Source of the DNA: Bacteroidota bacterium
GTDB taxonomy: Bacteria; Bacteroidota; Bacteroidia; Bacteroidales; JADFUO01
Direction of reading: 5' to 3'
Length of the DNA stretch: 7,558 nucleotides
Assembly: GCA_030614305.1 (NCBI GenBank)
Contig: JAUWKH010000077.1
Coordinates: 1-7,558, forward strand
Part shown: positions 1 to 4,850 of the stretch, one piece after another
Numbering within the stretch: position 1 is the stretch's first letter
How the letters are laid out: each line of letters begins with the position of its first letter
Notes under the pieces: generated by a model
What the model was told of the DNA's origin: nothing
What the model saw: the letters and a program-made list of their open reading frames with translations, nothing else
Databases searched by the model: none
Made by a program: the position numbers and the translations under genes

Positions 1-2
1 CC

Positions 3-1508
3 CAGCATACAAACATTTTAATTGATGATGTCGGCAGTTTTATGCCACCTGAAGAACCTACAATTATTGTTAATCCAAAAAATACTGATGAGTTGGTGGC
101 AGGTTCAAATATTGATAATTTTTATTACTCTGTTGACGGCGGTCAGAGCTGGTCAAAGGGTACGCTAAGTTCTACTTATGGTGTTTGGGGAGACCCCTGC
201 GTTATTGTTGATACAGCCGGAAGTTTCTATTTTTTCCATTTATCAAACCCATCGTTTGGAAATTGGATTGACAGGATTGTTTGCCAGAAAACAGATTCAC
301 CCGGAGGAACATGGACCGACGGAACATACATGGGCTTAAACGGAACCAAGGCACAGGATAAAGAATGGGCAATTGTTGACCGGACAAATAACAACATTTA
401 TGTTACATGGACACAATTCGACCAGTATGGAAGTTCCGATACGCTATGTAAAAGCAATATTCATTTTTCAAAATCTACTGATGGCAGTGAAATATGGAGC
501 GATGCCTTAAGAATTAACAAAGTTTCAGGTGATTGTGTTGATGATGATAACACTGTTGAAGGTGCTGTTCCTGCTGTCGGCCCAAATGGTGAAATATATG
601 TTTCATGGGCAGGACCCGAAGGAATAGTATTTGATAAATCACTTGACCAGGGCGAAACATGGCTGGATAACGATATTTTTGTAAATGATATGCCAGGTGG
701 CTGGAATATGGATATTCCGGGTATATCAAGGTGTAATGGGATGCCCGTTACTATCTGTGACCTGAGCAATAGTCCTTATAATGGGACAATTTATATCAAC
801 TGGGCAGATCAGAGAAATGGTGATGATGATACTGATATCTGGTTATCCAAATCCACAAACCAAGGCGAAACATGGAGTGATCCGGTCAGAGTGAATAATG
901 ACCCACCCGGTAAACAGCAATTTTTTACATGGATGGCTATTGACCAGACAAACGGATACCTCTATTTCGTGTTTTACGACAGACGAAATTACGAAAATAA
1001 CAATACAGATGTTTATATGGCTCTTTCAAAAGACGGCGGTGAAACATTCACTAATTTTAAAATAAGCGAATCGCCATTTTTACCATGGGATAATATATTT
1101 TTTGGTGATTATACAAATATTACTGCCCATGATAATATAATTCGACCAATATGGGCAAGACTTAATGACGGCGATTTAAGCATCTGGACAGCTTTGGTTG
1201 ACCCATTTATTATTGGAATTGAAGAAGAACAATACAGTATGTTCAGTATTGAACAAAACTATCCTAATCCCTTTAAAGAAAGTACTTTTATTTCATTTAA
1301 GATAAAACAACCATCACAAATCAGTTTAAAAGTGTTTGATATGTTCGGAAGAGAAGTTGCCACTTTAATTAATAATAAATTTTTAAATCGCGGAAAATAT
1401 ACCGAATCTTTTAATCCGTCACAATATGATCTTAGCTCCGGTGTTTACTATTTTTCATTAACAAGTAATCATCAAAATCTGAAAAGAAAAATGATATTCC
1501 TGAAATAA
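3..1508 (+). CDS. BNR/Asp-box (sialidase-like) beta-propeller protein with T9SS sorting domain, 5' partial
   Basis: The frame has no stop up to the left edge; 13 codons precede the first visible ATG at 42, and sequence on both sides of that ATG reads as propeller, so the true start lies upstream. Numbering from the ATG at 42, there are five Asp boxes (S-x-D-x-G-x-T/S-W type): S30-W37, S145-W152, S200-W207, S271-W278 and S329-F336, plus a degenerate one ending at W91. Two share the identical 12 bases GGCGAAACATGG (651-662 and 864-875). Strands with WxDxRNG-like motifs (about 254-260) also fit a sialidase-fold propeller. After a linker near 390-400, residues 401-488 form a T9SS type A sorting domain: QNYPNPF at 405-411, SGVYYFSL at 466-473 and a basic C-terminal strand ending LK. 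This implies export across the outer membrane with removal of the domain. No FRIP motif or clear sialidase catalytic set is visible, so enzymatic activity is unproven; it may be a non-catalytic propeller. Confidence 0.9.
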   Translation, partial: QHTNILIDDVGSFMPPEEPTIIVNPKNTDELVAGSNIDNFYYSVDGGQSWSKGTLSSTYGVWGDPCVIVDTAGSFYFFHLSNPSFGNWIDRIVCQKTDSPGGTWTDGTYMGLNGTKAQDKEWAIVDRTNNNIYVTWTQFDQYGSSDTLCKSNIHFSKSTDGSEIWSDALRINKVSGDCVDDDNTVEGAVPAVGPNGEIYVSWAGPEGIVFDKSLDQGETWLDNDIFVNDMPGGWNMDIPGISRCNGMPVTICDLSNSPYNGTIYINWADQRNGDDDTDIWLSKSTNQGETWSDPVRVNNDPPGKQQFFTWMAIDQTNGYLYFVFYDRRNYENNNTDVYMALSKDGGETFTNFKISESPFLPWDNIFFGDYTNITAHDNIIRPIWARLNDGDLSIWTALVDPFIIGIEEEQYSMFSIEQNYPNPFKESTFISFKIKQPSQISLKVFDMFGREVATLINNKFLNRGKYTESFNPSQYDLSSGVYYFSLTSNHQNLKRKMIFLK

Positions 1509-1572
1509 AGCCGGGATAATGAAATAATTTTAAAATTTTTCGTCTTCCTAATAAACAAGGAAACATTTTACA

Positions 1573-1598
1573 TAAAAAACGTTTCGTTCTGTTTTTTA
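1573..1598. repeat. Inverted repeat abutting the promoter, candidate TetR operator
   Basis: An exact 8-bp inverted repeat, TAAAAAAC (1573-1580) and GTTTTTTA (1591-1598), flanks a 10-base spacer. A smaller repeat, AACG-TTT-CGTT (1578-1588), is nested within it. It ends one base before the putative -7 element, where a bound repressor would block RNA polymerase. TetR proteins usually bind such two-fold symmetric sites near their own promoters, so autoregulation of the pump operon is a reasonable inference. The arms are mostly A/T runs, so chance occurrence in this AT-rich sequence is a real alternative. Confidence 0.35.
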
Positions 1599-1599
1599 C

Positions 1600-1608
1600 T
1601 ATCTTTGT
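1600..1608 (+). promoter_or_regulatory. Bacteroidota-type -7 promoter element for the efflux operon
   Basis: TATCTTTGT matches the Bacteroidota housekeeping sigma -7 consensus TAnnTTTG followed by a pyrimidine. It lies 33 bases before the regulator ATG, implying a short 5' leader of roughly 25-30 bases. I see no convincing TTTG -33 element at the usual distance; that area is occupied by the inverted repeat. The three downstream gaps are only 11-26 bp and show no comparable element, so this is the only promoter I can propose for all four pump genes. Confidence 0.55.
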
Positions 1609-1641
1609 ACCTTTTTAACTTTTAACTAAATAACTTGTGTC

Positions 1642-2274
1642 ATGGATAAGAAATTACTAGAAATCATAGAAAAAGCCCGTAACCTTTCATTTACTTATGG
1701 CATTAAAAATATGTCAATAGATGATATGTGCAATAAAATGGGTATCTCTAAAAAAACATTTTATAAATATATAAAAAACAAAACCGACTTAGTAGAAAAG
1801 ATTCTTGAATTTGAAAGAGAAAGATTCAAAAGTATTTTTGTTGAATATGACTTTGAGGGCGTTAATGCTATTGATATACTTTTAACCGTTAGTAAAGAGA
1901 TAGCTCTCAGATTTAAAGACGTTACTCCTTCACTGACTTTTGAATTAAAAAAATACTACCCCGAACTTTATCAGAAACATTTTGAAGCAAGAATAGATTT
2001 TATCTTTGAAAAAATAAAAATCAATCTTACCAAAGGAATCAATCAGGGTATATATCGTGATGATCTAAGCATCGAATTAATAGCACGATTATATATAAGC
2101 CGGCTTATTGATATTCATGACCCTGAATTTTTCCCGCCTGAAAAGTATTCTTTTGAACTGTTTTTTGATGTAATGTTTGAAAATTTTATCAGAGGTATTG
2201 CAAAGCCCGAAGGAATTAAATACTATGAAAAGCAATTTGAAAAACAGAAAAAACTATTAAAAGTTAAAAAGTAA
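1642..2274 (+). CDS. TetR/AcrR-family transcriptional regulator
   Basis: A 210-residue protein of typical TetR length. The N-terminal DNA-binding domain spans about residues 1-50: helix 1 at 3-18, then a helix-turn-helix with MSIDDMCNKMG at 24-34 and the recognition helix SKKTFYKYIKNK at 36-47, the classic TetR signature (a T/K-x-Y-x-[HY]-F/I-like end followed by K-x-x-L). The rest is helical and divergent, as expected for the ligand-binding and dimerisation domain; its C-terminus is Lys-rich. The ATG at 1642 is chosen because an in-frame TAA at 1627-1629 lies just upstream. No Shine-Dalgarno is visible, which is normal for Bacteroidota. It is the first gene of the operon, 11 bp ahead of the outer membrane factor, so it most likely represses the pump and itself, releasing DNA when a pump substrate binds. 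The ligand is unknown. Confidence 0.95.
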   Translation: MDKKLLEIIEKARNLSFTYGIKNMSIDDMCNKMGISKKTFYKYIKNKTDLVEKILEFERERFKSIFVEYDFEGVNAIDILLTVSKEIALRFKDVTPSLTFELKKYYPELYQKHFEARIDFIFEKIKINLTKGINQGIYRDDLSIELIARLYISRLIDIHDPEFFPPEKYSFELFFDVMFENFIRGIAKPEGIKYYEKQFEKQKKLLKVKK

Positions 2275-2285
2275 CAGTATGTATT

Positions 2286-3683
2286 ATGAAGAAAATATTT
2301 AGTGTTTTATTGATCAATCTTTTTTTCCTAATCAATATTAATACAACTTATAGCCAGTCGTTAAAATATTTTACATTAGAAGAAGCTCAGGAATTTGCTT
2401 TGGAAAATAACTATGACATTAAAAATGCTTATACAGATATTCAAATAGCCAATAATAGGGTAAAAGAATCTGTTTCTATTGGTTTCCCGCAAATTAACGG
2501 TAGTTTATCTAATAGTAATTATATAAATATTGCAACTACACTTCTTCCTGATTTTTTAACTCCGGCTATTTATCAAGTAAATGAAATTGATTTTGGTTTA
2601 GAACCTAAGGTGCCCTTAGGTGAACCTCAGTTTTTTCCAGCCCAATTCGGAACAAAATATAATGTAACTGCTGGAGTTAATGTAAATCAGTTGATTTTTA
2701 GCGGTTATTATATTGTTGGTTTGCAAGCTGCAAAATCATTTCTTAACAAATCAAAAAAACAATTTATTAAAAGTGAGATTGATATTAAAGAAACCATTGC
2801 AAAAGCATATTATGCAGTTCTGGTGACTGAAAAAAATCAATCAATTTTAGACAGCACACTTGTTGACCTTGAAAAAATGGCATACGAAACAAAAGAAATT
2901 TATAAAATCGGATTTGTTGAAGATACTGATGTTGATCAGCTGGATTTGCTTGTAACCGACATGCAGGCATCTATTCTTACTGCTGAAAATCAGGTTGATA
3001 TTGCCTATTCCTATCTTAAATATTATATGGGATTAAGTTTAAATGACAGCATTTACCTTACTGATGACCTGAACTCTCTATTAGCAGAAATTAATCAAAC
3101 CGCACTTATGACAACAGTTTTTGATTACAATCAAAACATTGATTATATAGTTCTCGAAAACCAGAAAAATCTTTCACATTTGTTGTTAAAACTAGAAAAA
3201 GCAACATATCTGCCCACATTATCAGCATTTTTCAATGCTCAGACAAATGCAATGCGAAACAATTATGATTTTTTTGAAGGGAATAAACCATGGTATCCTA
3301 CAACTTTCTGGGGTATTCAATTGGATATCCCTATTTTCAGCAGTGGAATCAGAAGCGCAAAAGTTAAGCAAAAAAAATTAGAACTTAATAAAATAAACGA
3401 AGAGGACAAAAAACTTAAAGCCGGTTTAACCATACAGGCTAATACTTTAAGAAACGAATTTAATAATGCACTTATGATATTCAATAATAAACAGAAAAGT
3501 TTGGAAATTGCTAAAAAAATCTACCAAAAAACCGAGATTAAATACCTGGAAGGAATTTCTTCAAGTATGGATCTTTTACAGGCTCATAATCAATTTTTAA
3601 CTACCGAATCCGATTATATTAACTCCATATTTAATTTACTTGGAACAAAATTAACTTTAGAAAAATTATTAACGAAAAATTAA
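2286..3683 (+). CDS. TolC-like outer membrane efflux channel (OEP family)
   Basis: A 465-residue protein, close to the usual TolC/OprM length. Residues 1-25 are a Sec signal peptide (MKK, a hydrophobic core at about 5-17, likely cleavage near 23-25). No lipobox Cys is present, so unlike OprM it is not predicted to be lipidated. Two tandem OEP repeats are recognisable: roughly 28-255 and 280-462. Each has a matching helical segment, YKIGFVEDTDVDQLDLL at 206-222 and KYLEGISSSMDLLQAHN at 419-435, the internal duplication expected of TolC. The beta-barrel strand pairs are near 66-80 with 126-142 and 305-322 with 338-354, and long polar helices form the periplasmic tunnel. It acts as a homotrimer in the outer membrane, docking onto the adaptor encoded 13 bp downstream. 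Start choice: the ATG at 2286 directly precedes the signal peptide. Confidence 0.95.
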   Translation: MKKIFSVLLINLFFLININTTYSQSLKYFTLEEAQEFALENNYDIKNAYTDIQIANNRVKESVSIGFPQINGSLSNSNYINIATTLLPDFLTPAIYQVNEIDFGLEPKVPLGEPQFFPAQFGTKYNVTAGVNVNQLIFSGYYIVGLQAAKSFLNKSKKQFIKSEIDIKETIAKAYYAVLVTEKNQSILDSTLVDLEKMAYETKEIYKIGFVEDTDVDQLDLLVTDMQASILTAENQVDIAYSYLKYYMGLSLNDSIYLTDDLNSLLAEINQTALMTTVFDYNQNIDYIVLENQKNLSHLLLKLEKATYLPTLSAFFNAQTNAMRNNYDFFEGNKPWYPTTFWGIQLDIPIFSSGIRSAKVKQKKLELNKINEEDKKLKAGLTIQANTLRNEFNNALMIFNNKQKSLEIAKKIYQKTEIKYLEGISSSMDLLQAHNQFLTTESDYINSIFNLLGTKLTLEKLLTKN

Positions 3684-3696
3684 AAAATATTACAAG

Positions 3697-4824
3697 ATGA
3701 AAAAAATAATGTTTTTATTACTAATAATCATTTTTACAGCATGTCAGTCAAATGATAGTCCTGAAGAAATAAAAGATAAAATTTTGGGATATAAAAACGA
3801 TATTAGTGAACTCAATCATAAAATTGATAAGCTTGAAGAAGAACTTAATAAATACTCAAACGATAATGAGTCAGAACATAAAATCTCCGTATCGGTTTTA
3901 AAACTTGATTATCAAAAATTCAATCACTTTTTAGAAGCCAGTGGTTCTGTTGAATCAATAAATGAAGCTTTTATCAGCCCGGAAATAAACGGACAAATTA
4001 AAAAGATTTATGTAACTGAAGGCGAAAGAGTTAAAAAAGGTGATTTACTTACCAAAATAAATACCATTATTACCGAAAAAACAATTAATGAAGTAAAAAC
4101 TTCGCTTGAACTGACAACAACAATATATAAAAAACAAGAGCAATTATGGAAAAAGAAAATCGGCTCCGAACTCCAATTTCTTGAAGCAAAAAACAACAAA
4201 GAATCTTTAGAAAGCAAACTTAGCACTCTTAATGCTCAATTAGAAATGGCTTTGGTTAAATCACCGATCAATGGAATTGTAGATGAAATATTCCAAAAGG
4301 AAGGAGAGCTCGGAATGCCGGGCATACAATTAATGCAAATCGTGAACCTTGATAAATTATATATAAATATTGATGTTTCTGAAGCATATTTAGCCAATAT
4401 TAATAAAGGAGATATGGTTACACTTGAATTTCCTGCGTATCCGGAAATCAAGATGGAAGTTCCTATTCACAGAATCGGAAATGTGGTAAAACCTGAAAAC
4501 CGGACTTTTACAGTTCAACTGAAAATTAATAACCGTGGTGAAAAATTAAAACCCAATATTTTATCTATAATCAAAATAAATGATTTTTCCACTGACTCTG
4601 CTTTAGTTGTTCCTTCAATAATTATTAAGCAGGATTTTAATGGCTCTTATGTGTATGTAGCTGAAAAACAAAGTGAAAACATGATTGCTAAAAAAGTATA
4701 TGTAAAAACCGGTATATCAGACGGAAGTAATACCATGATAACCGAAGGATTAAATCCCGGACAAATGGTTATTACCAAAGGTTATAATTTAGTTAAAAAC
4801 GGGGCGGAGATAAAATTGATATAA
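3697..4824 (+). CDS. RND efflux periplasmic adaptor (HlyD/MFP family), lipoprotein
   Basis: A 375-residue membrane fusion protein. The N-terminus is a lipoprotein signal, MKK plus a hydrophobic run ending FTAC with Cys16 as the lipidated residue. Residues 25-53 carry an unbroken heptad pattern (I25, I29, Y32, I36, L39, I43, L46, L50, Y53), predicting a coiled coil before the folded core. The core then shows the usual mirrored order: first lipoyl half-motif at about 92-122 (VTEGERVKKGDLL at 106-118), helical hairpin 125-185, second lipoyl half at 186-217 (SPINGIVDEI at 189-198), beta-barrel at about 220-300, and a membrane-proximal domain with GLNPGQMVITKG at 351-362. It would link the TolC-like channel upstream to the RND transporter 26 bp downstream, anchored to the periplasmic face of the inner membrane. 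The leader is A-rich with no Shine-Dalgarno. Confidence 0.95.
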   Translation: MKKIMFLLLIIIFTACQSNDSPEEIKDKILGYKNDISELNHKIDKLEEELNKYSNDNESEHKISVSVLKLDYQKFNHFLEASGSVESINEAFISPEINGQIKKIYVTEGERVKKGDLLTKINTIITEKTINEVKTSLELTTTIYKKQEQLWKKKIGSELQFLEAKNNKESLESKLSTLNAQLEMALVKSPINGIVDEIFQKEGELGMPGIQLMQIVNLDKLYINIDVSEAYLANINKGDMVTLEFPAYPEIKMEVPIHRIGNVVKPENRTFTVQLKINNRGEKLKPNILSIIKINDFSTDSALVVPSIIIKQDFNGSYVYVAEKQSENMIAKKVYVKTGISDGSNTMITEGLNPGQMVITKGYNLVKNGAEIKLI

Positions 4825-4850
4825 TTAATGATAAAAAACCCTGCAACAAA

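Noticed and set aside
651..875. Exact 12-bp direct repeat GGCGAAACATGG (651-662 and 864-875) as a possible recombination or mobile-element repeat
   Set aside because: Both copies encode the in-frame Gly-Glu-Thr-Trp end of Asp boxes, so the repeat is explained by the protein motif.
1526..1537. Perfect 12-bp palindrome AATTTTAAAATT
   Set aside because: It contains only A and T in an AT-rich intergenic region, so it is expected by chance and makes no stable hairpin.
1545..1562. TTCCT/AGGAA inverted repeat after the propeller gene as a possible intrinsic terminator
   Set aside because: The stem is only 5 bp with an 8-base loop and no proper T-run follows; too weak to call a terminator.
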